Below, piece by piece: positions 34,218-42,163 of a stretch of DNA of 64,000 nt. Source of the stretch: Microthrixaceae bacterium. GTDB taxonomy: Bacteria > Actinomycetota > Acidimicrobiia > Acidimicrobiales > Poriferisodalaceae. The first letter of the stretch is position 1. Every line of letters starts with the position of its first letter. A program made the translations under genes and the position numbers. The stretch is taken from contig WTFX01000015.1 of assembly GCA_011523825.1 (NCBI GenBank), positions 62,001 through 126,000 on the forward strand, in the 5' to 3' direction. The notes beneath the pieces were generated by a model. It did not search any database and was not told the DNA's origin. It saw only the letters and a list, made by a program, of their open reading frames with translations.

Positions 34218-35165
34218 TCAGCGGTTCTGCAGGTCTTGCAGGGGCATGCGGGGGCCGTGGCGCGGGGGCGGACCGGCTGACTTGGCCAGCGCCTGGACCC
34301 GGGCGCGTTGGCCCTGGTACGGCTCGAGGAGTTCGAGCATCCGGTCATCGTCGCCGCGTCGCTCGCCGGCGAAGTGCCAAGTGACGTAACTGGGGATCTG
34401 GTAGTCGCCGACGATCACCGAGTCGGGATCGCCGTGGCAGAGCAGCACCATGATCGACGCTGTCCACGGCCCGATTCCCCTGACACTCTGCAGGCGTTCG
34501 CGAGCCGGCCGCGGCGGACACTCAGCCAAGCGCTCGAGCGTGTCGGCGCGGCGGGCGAAGGCGATGATCGCCTCGGCGCGGCGACGCTCGATGTCAAAGC
34601 GGTGGAACTCGTGGTAGGCGAGCGAGGCCATCAACTCCGCCGTCGGCGGCAGCCGCAGCGCGCTCGGGGCGGGGCCGAGCGGCTGCCTGCCCCAGCGTCG
34701 CAGGATTCCCTGCCACGAGTTCTTGGCATTCAGCCCCGGCACCTTCTGGCCGCACACGGTGGGAACCACGTGCTCCCAGATCGTGCCGGTTGCGGTCAGC
34801 CGGCGTGCAGGCCAGCGGCGCACCCAGCCGGCCACGACGGCATCCTGGGGCACGAGTGCGCAGGGATCGTCATGGGCGCCGAGCAGCGCCGGCACGCCGG
34901 CCGCGGCGATCTCGGCGCCAGGTCCCCACGCGGCCACGTCTGCGATGTGTCCCGAGCGCGTGATGCGCAGCGTGGCCTCGCCCGCAGGCGTGTCCCGGGC
35001 GCGCCAGATGTCGGGACCGTCGTAGAGCACCGGGCCCACGGCGCCCTTGCCACCGACGCGTCCGAGCGACCGGCCCGGGTCCAGCGAGTAGTCGAACTCG
35101 AAGCGTTGGCGCACATCTGCCGTAGCCATGCCTGGCGCCGCCGTATCGGTGCCAGACCCCCTCAT
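34218..35165 (-). CDS. DNA-3-methyladenine glycosylase 2 / HhH-GPD family protein
   Basis: A 315-residue HhH-GPD glycosylase. An N-terminal AlkA-type beta domain (EFDYSLDPGRSLG, IWRARDTPAGEATLRITRSG) is followed by the helical domain with GTIWEHVVPTVCGQKV (AlkA QKV motif), then the helix-hairpin-helix LQSVRGIGPWTASIMV and the Asp in VGDYQIPSYV, the position of the catalytic Asp in the superfamily. It excises alkylated bases from DNA. ATG 35165 is nine bases after the FAH-family stop; ATG 35129 is an alternative. The AlkA N-domain plus HhH supports 3-methyladenine glycosylase II over MutY/EndoIII, and no FeS-cluster Cys motif is present. Confidence 0.84.
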   Translation of the reverse strand: MRGSGTDTAAPGMATADVRQRFEFDYSLDPGRSLGRVGGKGAVGPVLYDGPDIWRARDTPAGEATLRITRSGHIADVAAWGPGAEIAAAGVPALLGAHDDPCALVPQDAVVAGWVRRWPARRLTATGTIWEHVVPTVCGQKVPGLNAKNSWQGILRRWGRQPLGPAPSALRLPPTAELMASLAYHEFHRFDIERRRAEAIIAFARRADTLERLAECPPRPARERLQSVRGIGPWTASIMVLLCHGDPDSVIVGDYQIPSYVTWHFAGERRGDDDRMLELLEPYQGQRARVQALAKSAGPPPRHGPRMPLQDLQNR

Positions 35166-35174
35166 CTGTCCTGT

Positions 35175-36023
35175 TTAGGCGATGGGCTCCGCGATCACGG
35201 GGTTGGTCAGGGTGCCGATGCCTTCGATGGTGATCGCTACCTCGTCGCCGTCGCGCAGCAAGCTGGGCGGATCGGTGAATGCGCCCACACCTGCTGGCGT
35301 CCCTGTGGCAATGATCGTGCCCGGATCGAGCGTGAACGCCGTGGACAGGTGCTCCACGATCGCGTAGCAGTCGAAGATGAGGTCATCGGTGTTGGCGTCC
35401 TGGCGCACCTCGCCGCTCACTTCGGTGACCAAGCGGCACGCATGGGGGTCAAGCGAGTCGCTGGTCACCATCCACGGGCCACAGGGGCCGTGCGTGTCCC
35501 ATGACTTGCCCATGGTCATGGTGGGACTGCGGCGCTGCCAATCGCGCACGCTGACATCGTTCATGATCGTGTAGCCGGCGATGTAACTCGCAGCCTCTGA
35601 GGCGGGCACCGCACGGGCCGAGCGTCCGATCACGACGGCCAACTCGCCCTCGTAGTCCACCATGTCGGGTGCAGCTGCGGGCAGGTGAATGGGATCTCCC
35701 GGCCCCACGATGCAGTTGTGATGCTTGTTGAAGATGATCGGCACCTTCGGCGGCTCACGGCCGCCCTCTGCTGCGTGGGCCCGGTAGTTGAGGCCTACGG
35801 CGAGGACGGCGGGCGGACGACCAACCGGGGACAGCAGGTCGGCCTCGCCGAGCGGTGTCACTGATCCCGCAGCCATGGCCTCGACCGCGCCCACCAGGTC
35901 GCCGTCGCACGAGGCCAGCAGCGATGGCAGGTCCGTGTGCTCGGTCTGCAGCGATGCCAATCCGTCGTCGGTCACGATGGCCAATGCCGGCTGGCCCTCA
36001 AGGAGATGTCGTGCGATGCGCAT
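35175..36023 (-). CDS. Fumarylacetoacetate hydrolase (FAH) family protein
   Basis: A 282-residue FAH-fold enzyme: VGLNYRAHAAEGG, metal-binding VDYEGELAVVIG (ExE), GYTIMNDVSVRDWQ (Asp), GKSWDTHGPCGPWM and IATGTPAGVGAF near the end. Metal ligands typical of Mg-dependent hydrolases, decarboxylases and isomerases are present. Activity could be acylpyruvate hydrolase, 2-keto-3-deoxy sugar dehydratase or C-C hydrolase; the substrate cannot be set. It is upstream of, and likely cotranscribed with, the AlkA-like gene. It starts divergently from the GGDEF-like gene (88-base gap). Confidence 0.88.
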   Translation of the reverse strand: MRIARHLLEGQPALAIVTDDGLASLQTEHTDLPSLLASCDGDLVGAVEAMAAGSVTPLGEADLLSPVGRPPAVLAVGLNYRAHAAEGGREPPKVPIIFNKHHNCIVGPGDPIHLPAAAPDMVDYEGELAVVIGRSARAVPASEAASYIAGYTIMNDVSVRDWQRRSPTMTMGKSWDTHGPCGPWMVTSDSLDPHACRLVTEVSGEVRQDANTDDLIFDCYAIVEHLSTAFTLDPGTIIATGTPAGVGAFTDPPSLLRDGDEVAITIEGIGTLTNPVIAEPIA

Positions 36024-36111
36024 GCGCCGACGCTAGCCCCCACCCTCTCGACAGCGCCGTCTTGCGGTTCGGCATTGTGCGAATCGCTCGACAGTGGCAC
36101 TCTGGCGCTCC

Positions 36112-36633
36112 ATGGCTCGCCATGGCGCCGGGGGCTCCACCCCCGGCGTATTCGACTCTGTGCTGGATCCCGTCACGGGGCTTCCCGATGTGCGCGTCTT
36201 TGCGATCCTGCTCGACCGCAAGCTGGCATTGGCTCGGCGGGCACTCCAGCCGCTTTCCGTGGTGTTCTTCGAGGTCGATGGCTTCGAGGCGTTGAGCAGT
36301 ACGCAGGCCCGGGTGGGTCAGCGGCTCGCGGCGCGGCTGGTGCGCGGCACGCTGCGCGAATCTGACACTGTCTGCCATTGCGCCGACGGGATCCTGGCCG
36401 CTGTGCTCGACGACACGCCTCACGGTGGTGCCGTGTGGGCCGCTGATCGTGTGCGCCGTGAGGTGGCCGCCCGCTCGTATCACACGGGCGTCACGCTCTC
36501 GATGGGCGTGGCCAGCTATCCCACTCACGCCTTGGAAGCGGCCGATCTGCGCGACCGTGCGTACGCGGCCCTCTTCGTCGCCCGGTCGCTCGGCCCCTCC
36601 CGGTTGGAGGTGGCAGAGCCGCTGCCGCACTAG
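36112..36633 (+). CDS. Degenerate GGDEF-domain protein
   Basis: A protein of about 173 residues that is a bare GGDEF fold: VLDPVTGLPDVRVF (substrate-binding N-terminal turn), LSVVFFEVDGFEALS (metal Asp), and TLSMGVASYPTHALEAADL after the active-site hairpin. The hairpin itself reads CHCADGILAAVL where active cyclases have (G/S)GDEF, so it lacks the active-site motif and should not make c-di-GMP; it may be a c-di-GMP/GTP sensor or a relic. GTG 36094 is an alternative start. No sensor domain, membrane segment or partner EAL gene adjoins. Confidence 0.78.
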   Translation: MARHGAGGSTPGVFDSVLDPVTGLPDVRVFAILLDRKLALARRALQPLSVVFFEVDGFEALSSTQARVGQRLAARLVRGTLRESDTVCHCADGILAAVLDDTPHGGAVWAADRVRREVAARSYHTGVTLSMGVASYPTHALEAADLRDRAYAALFVARSLGPSRLEVAEPLPH

Positions 36634-36649
36634 CGCTGCGCCGTCTCTG

Positions 36650-38248
36650 TCAGTAGCCGGCGACGCCGCCGGTGAGGGCTCGGGGGTCCGAAGCCCCGGC
36701 GAGCACGCTGTCGTGCACCTCGATGAGATGCGCGTGCCCGTACGAGTTGTCATGCGGGCTGTCGGTGCCGACGCGGTGGCCCCGCCGGGTGAGATCGGCA
36801 ACGCCGCCGGGGCCTGCCCACGCCGCATGACCCTCGATGTACAGCTGCAGGTTGCCGGGATCGGCCCACGTGTCGAAGCCGGTTCCCTCCGCAGCGCCCC
36901 AGCGCCAGCGGCCCGATCCGATGGCCGTCGCCGGCTCCTCGCCTGCGTACAGCAACCGGGCCAGCACCTGCAGCAGCACCTGAGGCTGGGCGTCGCCGCC
37001 CATCGTCCCCACCACCGAGCGCAGCGACCCGTCGGCGCGCTGGACGATGGCCGGGGCGAGCGTGTGAGGGGGGCGCTGACCGGGCCGGTACTCCGCAGCA
37101 TGGCCCTCGACCAGATTGAAGCCGATTCCCCGGTTGTGCAGGCTGATCCGGTGTGTCGGAGTCCACAGGCCGATGCCCCAGCCGCCCGCGTTGGACTGGA
37201 TCAGCGAGACGCCCATGCGATCGGTATCCACCGCCGCGAGGTACATGGTGTCGCCGGTGCTGGTTCCGGCGCCGAGCGCCGCCGCTGTATCGGCCGAGAT
37301 GGCGCCGCGGCGTGGTGCGAGCCGCTCGGGTGCGATCAGCGCTGCGCCGTCAGCGTCGGCCGACAGCGCTGTGGGCCGATCCCATCCGGCCTGCTTGGCG
37401 GCCTCGGCCAGAAGGTGGGCGAACAGCGGATCGTCGGGGTCTGCGGGCAGGTCCAGCCCGGCGGCGATCCATGCGCCGGCGAGCGTCAGGTAGCCCTGCG
37501 AGTTCGGCGGCACGGTCCACAAGCTGTGCCCCCAGGCATCGGCCTGCAGCGGCGTCACCCAGTCGGCCTGGGATCGAGCCAGGTCCGCGGGGGTGAACTC
37601 GCCGCTGCCCAGCTCGATGAGGTCGCGGCCGAACTTGCCTTCGTAGTAGGCCTCCCGGCCGCCGTCGATGATTTCCTGCAGGGCGGCGGCGACGCCGGGT
37701 CGGGTGATGAGGTCTCCCGGCTTGTTCTGGGGCGAATAGTCGTCGGCGTTGGCGACGCCGTCGAGCAATGCGGCGGCGGCAGCGCCGTGGGGCGAGAGCG
37801 GGAAGCCGCCGCCTGCGAGGTCGATGGCGGGTGCGAACACCTCCGCCAGCGCGGCACGCCCGAACCGTTCGTGCAGGCTCAGCCACCCGTCGACGCATCC
37901 CGGCACCGGCACGCTGCGGATGTCGTTGCGGAAGCGCATCCGTGTGCGGCCCTCGGCGCGCAGCGCGTCGGGCTCTGCGCCGCTGCCCGCCCGGCCGCTC
38001 GCATTGAGCGCTGCGGGGGCTGTTCCGTCGGCGTGATGGACCAGCGCCCACAAGTCGCCGCCCATGCCGCACATGTGCTGGGTGGTGACGGCGAGCACGG
38101 CGGAGGCCGCCACCGCTGCGTCTGCCGCCGAGCCGCCGGCACGCAGCAGCGACACGCCGGCCTCGCTCGCGAGATGGTCGACGCTGCACACCATGCCGCT
38201 GCGGGCGTAGCGGGTGGCGAACGGGACCTGCGGTCGGGATCGGCTCAC
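36650..38248 (-). CDS. Gamma-glutamyltransferase family protein
   Basis: A 532-residue GGT-family Ntn hydrolase: GMVCSVDHLASEAGVSLLRAGGSAADAA at the start (family GMVAxxxPLASxxG), MCGMGGDLWALVHH, VPGCVDGWLSLHERFGR, and PPNSQGYL. The autoprocessing Thr should be in GTSTGDTMYLAAVD, which replaces the usual TTHxSVVD (His to Asp); a small chain follows with GGWGIGLWTPTHRISLHNRG and MGGDAQPQVLLQVL. Active GGT has Thr-Thr-His; here the altered neighbour could change specificity. No signal peptide is seen. It faces the GGDEF-like gene (16-base gap). Confidence 0.86.
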   Translation of the reverse strand: MSRSRPQVPFATRYARSGMVCSVDHLASEAGVSLLRAGGSAADAAVAASAVLAVTTQHMCGMGGDLWALVHHADGTAPAALNASGRAGSGAEPDALRAEGRTRMRFRNDIRSVPVPGCVDGWLSLHERFGRAALAEVFAPAIDLAGGGFPLSPHGAAAAALLDGVANADDYSPQNKPGDLITRPGVAAALQEIIDGGREAYYEGKFGRDLIELGSGEFTPADLARSQADWVTPLQADAWGHSLWTVPPNSQGYLTLAGAWIAAGLDLPADPDDPLFAHLLAEAAKQAGWDRPTALSADADGAALIAPERLAPRRGAISADTAAALGAGTSTGDTMYLAAVDTDRMGVSLIQSNAGGWGIGLWTPTHRISLHNRGIGFNLVEGHAAEYRPGQRPPHTLAPAIVQRADGSLRSVVGTMGGDAQPQVLLQVLARLLYAGEEPATAIGSGRWRWGAAEGTGFDTWADPGNLQLYIEGHAAWAGPGGVADLTRRGHRVGTDSPHDNSYGHAHLIEVHDSVLAGASDPRALTGGVAGY

Positions 38249-38281
38249 ACCTCGAACGCTAGAGGCTGAACCGATTGTCGC

Positions 38282-39694
38282 TCAGGGCAGCAGGACGTTG
38301 GGATTGAGCAGGCCGGCTGGGTCGAGTGCGCGCTTGATGGCGCCGAAGGCAGCCAGCTCGGCCTCGCTGCGGTTGAGGTGCAGCTGGGAGAGCTTGGCGG
38401 TGCCGATGCCGTGCTCGGCCGAGATGCTGCCGCCGAGTTCTGCGACGTAGCGCAGCACAGCGTCATCCACCTCTTCGGACGGTTCGACGCCGTCGGGACC
38501 CAGCACGTTGACGTGCACGTTGCCGTCGCCGAGATGGCCGAACAGCAGCGGCTGGGCATCGGGATCCGCGGTTCTGATCACATCGGGCACGCCGTCGACG
38601 AATTCGGCGAGACGAGCTGCTGGCAGGGTCACGTCCAGCTTGTGGGGGATGCCGGCTGCCGAGATCGCCTCGGTGACGTTCTCGCGGAACGCCCACAGCC
38701 GCTGCCGTGACGTGGGATCGAGCGCCACCGCCGCATCGACCACGAGATCCGCCAATTCTTCGACCGCGGCGCCGAGCTCGTCGCTGGGATCGGTGCGTGC
38801 CGCGGCTTCGGCGATCAGCCACGCTCCGCCGCCATCCGGACCGCGATGCGAGTCGCCGCCGAGGCTGCCGACCGGTGGGGCGACGCCGAGGTGACGCGAC
38901 ACCAGCGTCATGGCTCTTTCGAAGACAGCTTCCAGCGCATGCAGCGAGGCGACGCTGCGACGCAGTGCGGCGGCTGCGCTGACGGCATCGGCTGCCGTCT
39001 CGAACGCCAGCAGGGCGGTCGCGCGCTCAGGCTGGGTGGGGTGCAGTCGCAGGCGCACCCGCGTGATGACGCCGAGCGTGCCCTCGCTGCCCGCCAGCAG
39101 GCTCCCGAAGTCGTAGCCGGTGTTGTCCTTCTCGAGGCCTGCCAGGTGGCTCACGACCGTGCCGTCGGCGAGCACTGCTTCGATGCCGACGACCTGGGCT
39201 CGCATGGCACCGTAACGCAGCACGTTGATGCCGCCCGCGTTGGTGGCGACCATCCCGCCGATTGTGGCCGAGTCGCGCGCCGCAAGGTCAACGCCCACGC
39301 TGAGGCCCGACGAGGCCACGTGGGCTTGGGCACCGGCCAGCGTCACGCCGGCGCCCAGCGTCACCTGCGACGCGAGCTCGTCCACCGGTTCGCATTCGTT
39401 GAGCCGACGCATCGACAGGACCGCTTCACCGGCGAGGGGCACGCTGCCGCCGACGAGGCCGGTGTTGCCGCCTTGGGGCACCACGGGCACCCCAGCAGTC
39501 GCCAGCACGCTCATGACGGCAGCGGTTTCGGCGGTGTCGCTGGGTCGGATCACCAGCGGCGTTGTACCGGCGAAGCGGCGGGTCCAGTCGATGCTGTAGC
39601 CGGCGGTCATCTCCGGGTCTTCCAGGACGTGTGCCGTCCCGACGATTCCCGTCAGCTCGTCGATCAGCCCTGCGTCGACCACGCCGGTGCTCAT
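38282..39694 (-). CDS. FAD-linked oxidase, D-2-hydroxy-acid dehydrogenase type (GlcD/Dld family)
   Basis: A 470-residue FAD protein of the vanillyl-alcohol oxidase superfamily: PVVPQGGNTGLVGGSVPLAGE, ARDSATIGGMVATNAGGINVLRYGAM, LAGSEGTLGVITRVRLRLHP, then the cap domain with LLFGHLGDGNVHVNVLGP (HLGDGN metal site), and SISAEHGIGTAKL. It resembles D-2-hydroxyglutarate or D-lactate dehydrogenases rather than GlcD (a separate glcD is at 47658). It moves electrons to an acceptor at the membrane or an ETF. Thirteen bases separate it from the upstream GDPD gene. Confidence 0.86.
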   Translation of the reverse strand: MSTGVVDAGLIDELTGIVGTAHVLEDPEMTAGYSIDWTRRFAGTTPLVIRPSDTAETAAVMSVLATAGVPVVPQGGNTGLVGGSVPLAGEAVLSMRRLNECEPVDELASQVTLGAGVTLAGAQAHVASSGLSVGVDLAARDSATIGGMVATNAGGINVLRYGAMRAQVVGIEAVLADGTVVSHLAGLEKDNTGYDFGSLLAGSEGTLGVITRVRLRLHPTQPERATALLAFETAADAVSAAAALRRSVASLHALEAVFERAMTLVSRHLGVAPPVGSLGGDSHRGPDGGGAWLIAEAAARTDPSDELGAAVEELADLVVDAAVALDPTSRQRLWAFRENVTEAISAAGIPHKLDVTLPAARLAEFVDGVPDVIRTADPDAQPLLFGHLGDGNVHVNVLGPDGVEPSEEVDDAVLRYVAELGGSISAEHGIGTAKLSQLHLNRSEAELAAFGAIKRALDPAGLLNPNVLLP

Positions 39695-39707
39695 GTGCCA
39701 GTCTCGC

Positions 39708-40514
39708 TCATGCGCCAGCCTGGCGGCCTGCGGGCCAGGCTCCCCGTTCCGCCAAGACCTCGAGCAGCACCTTGGGCTCGTCGGTCATGATGCCGTCGAC
39801 GTTGATGTCGAGCAGGCGGTTCATCTCGACGCGATCGTCGATGGTCCACACATGAACCGCAAGCCCGGCGCGGTGTGCATAGTCGACCAGCCGGCGGGTT
39901 GCGAGCGGGATCGGTCCCTGCCGCAGCGGGATCGAAGCGATCCGTCCCCGAAAGGGCCGCGCACGCCGAGCCGAGCGGCGGGGTCGCGCGGTGAGTCCCG
40001 TGAGGCTCATCACGCGGAGGCGGGCTATTTCCCGCGGGCTGAAGCTGAGACACACCGCGTCGCCATGCGCTTCGTCGACACGCTCCAGGCGTTCGTCGGA
40101 AAACGAACCGATGCACACCCGTTCGAGCACGCCCGGCCGCCCCAGCACCTCGATCAGCGGCTCGACGGCTGCATCGGTCTTGGGATCGATGCTGATGCGC
40201 ACGTCGTCGAAGGCGTCGAGCAGCTCCTCGAGCCGGGGGATCGGCTCTCCGCCGACCCGTGCCCGGGACACTTCGCTCCACGTCATGTCCGAGATGCGCC
40301 CGGTGCGGTCGGAGGTGGGGGCGAGCTCATCGTCGTGAAAGACGGCCAGCACGCCGTCGGAGGTTGCCTGCACGTCGGTCTCCAGGTGGCGATAGCCGAG
40401 GGCCACGGCGCCTTCGAAGGCCGCCATCGTGTTCTGCGGCCAGACCGCGCTGCCGCCGCGGTGGGCTATCGGTACCGGAGGGGGCTGGTCCAGGTACGGA
40501 TGTTGCGACGTCAC
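39708..40514 (-). CDS. Glycerophosphodiester phosphodiesterase
   Basis: A 268-residue GDPD TIM barrel: PIAHRGGSAVWPQNTMAAF, YRHLETDVQATSDGVLAVFHDDEL (Glu and Asp metal ligands, catalytic His), and VWTIDDRVEMNRLLDINVDGIMTDEP. No signal peptide; the GTG start (40514) is set to just before the fold. Hydrolyses glycerophosphodiesters to glycerol-3-phosphate and an alcohol. Downstream is a FAD dehydrogenase 13 bases on; upstream a 106-base divergent gap to the SirB1-like gene. Confidence 0.87.
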   Translation of the reverse strand: MTSQHPYLDQPPPVPIAHRGGSAVWPQNTMAAFEGAVALGYRHLETDVQATSDGVLAVFHDDELAPTSDRTGRISDMTWSEVSRARVGGEPIPRLEELLDAFDDVRISIDPKTDAAVEPLIEVLGRPGVLERVCIGSFSDERLERVDEAHGDAVCLSFSPREIARLRVMSLTGLTARPRRSARRARPFRGRIASIPLRQGPIPLATRRLVDYAHRAGLAVHVWTIDDRVEMNRLLDINVDGIMTDEPKVLLEVLAERGAWPAGRQAGA

Positions 40515-40620
40515 AGCGCAAGTATCGCCGCTCGCCTCCCTGATCCATGTGCCGGCGAGGTCCAGCTGCGGTGAAGCTGCCCAGATGGCGCAGTGGGCTG
40601 TCACCGCTACCGTCACATCG

Positions 40621-41439
40621 ATGTCAGACGGCGACGCCGCAGCACCGGACCCCCCACGCGGTCACCCCTCGCCGGCCGACGCCTTCGCTGCGTGGGTGAC
40701 CAGCGAGCCGGTGCCGCTCGACCGGGCGGCCTTGGCCATCGCCGCCCACTGCCGGACGGACCCAGTCGACGAGGTTGCTGCGCTGGCCGAACTGGACCGC
40801 CTCGGTGCCGCATTGCGCGAGCCCACACCGGACGCAGTCGTCGATCTGCTCTTCGGCCAGGAGGGCTTCGGCCCCAACCGGGGTCGCTTCGCTGACCCGG
40901 CCAACAGCTACCTGGACCTAGTGGTCTCGCGGCGGCTCGGCATTCCGATCACGCTGGCCGTGGTCACCATTGAGGTGGCGCGCCGTGCCGGTGTCGTGCT
41001 GCACGGGGTCGGCATGCCGGGCCACTTCCTGGTCGGCACACCCGATCCCGAAGTGTTCATCGATGCCTTCGACGGGTGCGTTATCGACCGGGCCGGCGCG
41101 GCGGCGATCTTTGCCCGTTTCGAGTCACGTCAGGCGTTCGATGATCTGTTCCTGCAGCCGACACCTCCCGAAGCAATCCTGCTGCGCATGCTGAACAACC
41201 TGCGCACGCTTCACCTGCGCCAACCCGATGCACCTTCGATGCTGGCCGTGCTGGAACTGCTGACCCGGTTGCCCGGCTGCCCGATCGACGAGTTCATGCG
41301 GCTGGGCCAAGCGCTTGCGACGTTGGGCCGCCCCGACGAGGGTGCCCGAGCGCTGGAAGGCGCCGCTGATCGGTTTGGCGGCAGCGACGCCGACCACCTC
41401 CGACAAGCAGCAACACGCCTCTGGGCTCAGCTCAACTAG
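40621..41439 (+). CDS. Transglutaminase-like/TPR (SirB1-type) protein
   Basis: A 272-residue protein of the SirB1 family: an N-terminal helical region, FADPANSYLDLVVSRRLGIPITLAVV, GVVLHGVGMPGHFLVG with the transglutaminase-like His, FIDAFDGC (Asp), and a C-terminal TPR-like region (LNNLRTLHLRQPDAPSMLAVL, LATLGRPDEGARALE). The nucleophilic Cys of transglutaminases is not evident in the NSYL segment (Ser instead), so it may be a non-catalytic protein-binding module, as in many SirB1 proteins. ATG 40621. Function unknown. Confidence 0.82.
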   Translation: MSDGDAAAPDPPRGHPSPADAFAAWVTSEPVPLDRAALAIAAHCRTDPVDEVAALAELDRLGAALREPTPDAVVDLLFGQEGFGPNRGRFADPANSYLDLVVSRRLGIPITLAVVTIEVARRAGVVLHGVGMPGHFLVGTPDPEVFIDAFDGCVIDRAGAAAIFARFESRQAFDDLFLQPTPPEAILLRMLNNLRTLHLRQPDAPSMLAVLELLTRLPGCPIDEFMRLGQALATLGRPDEGARALEGAADRFGGSDADHLRQAATRLWAQLN

Positions 41440-41475
41440 GCCCGCGAGCAGCCGTGGTGTCGAAGCCGCGAGCGG

Positions 41476-41487
41476 GGGCTAAAGCCC
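41476..41487. terminator. Short inverted repeat at the end of the phosphatase gene
   Basis: GGGCT-AA-AGCCC spans the stop codon of the minus-strand phosphatase gene (stop at 41479-41481) and lies 36 bases after the SirB1-like stop. Five base pairs only; a weak terminator candidate for both genes. Confidence 0.35.
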
Positions 41488-42096
41488 TATGGCCAAGTCT
41501 GGGCGGCCTCGCAGGTGGGTGCGCTCGTTGACCGAGAGCACGCTGCGGTGACCACGGCTGGACGCGAAGACTCGTGTGACGGACGTGTAGTCCACGTCAA
41601 ACTTCAAGAAGGTGTCCGGATTGAAGCCGAGGCAGCGCGCCAGGTATGCATTCACCACGCCGCCGTGGCATGCCAGCGCGACACGCTGGCTGCGGTGTTC
41701 GGCAACGATCTGGTCCACCGCCCCGCTGACCGTGGCGATGAACTGGGCTGTGCGCTCTGCGTCGCCGAACGAGCCGGTTGCCAGCTCGTCCCACCGATCC
41801 CGGTCGGTCTCCTTGAGGACTTCCATGGGCACGTACGCCGGTGAGTCGCGGTCGAATTCGCTGAGCCCCTCGCGCACGATCGGTACGAGGCCAGTGGCTT
41901 CGCTGATGGCCTCTGCGGTCTGCAGCGCCCGTCGCATCGGGCTGCTGTACAGGGCATCGATGCCCATCTCGGCGAGCCACCCGGCAACCGCCACGGCCTG
42001 CTGCTGACCGATCTCCGACAGAGGCGGGTCCGCGGGCCGCCCGTCGTGCCGTACGACTCGTTCGGGCTGGCCGTGACGAACGAAGACGAGTTCCAC
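41479..42096 (-). CDS. Histidine phosphatase (phosphoglycerate mutase-like) family protein
   Basis: A 205-residue histidine phosphatase: FVRHGQPERV (RHG with the phospho-accepting His), LYSSPMRRALQTAEAI, EFDRDSPAYVP, and VALACHGGVVNAYLARCLG (second His). All key residues of the superfamily are present. Length and SPxxRAxQTA signature suit cobalamin/adenosylcobalamin phosphatase CobC or a broad-range phosphatase as well as phosphoglycerate mutase. Divergent from the pyruvate kinase gene by 67 bases. Confidence 0.87.
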   Translation of the reverse strand: MELVFVRHGQPERVVRHDGRPADPPLSEIGQQQAVAVAGWLAEMGIDALYSSPMRRALQTAEAISEATGLVPIVREGLSEFDRDSPAYVPMEVLKETDRDRWDELATGSFGDAERTAQFIATVSGAVDQIVAEHRSQRVALACHGGVVNAYLARCLGFNPDTFLKFDVDYTSVTRVFASSRGHRSVLSVNERTHLRGRPDLAIGL

Positions 42097-42163
42097 GGCG
42101 GGTGACCCTAGAGGGCGAAATCAATGGCTGAGTGCCTTGACGGGAGCGGTACCGTGGTAGCAC

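Noticed and set aside
36425..38269. Plus-strand open frame of 614 codons
   Set aside because: Antisense to the gamma-glutamyltransferase gene and starts inside the GGDEF-like gene in another frame.
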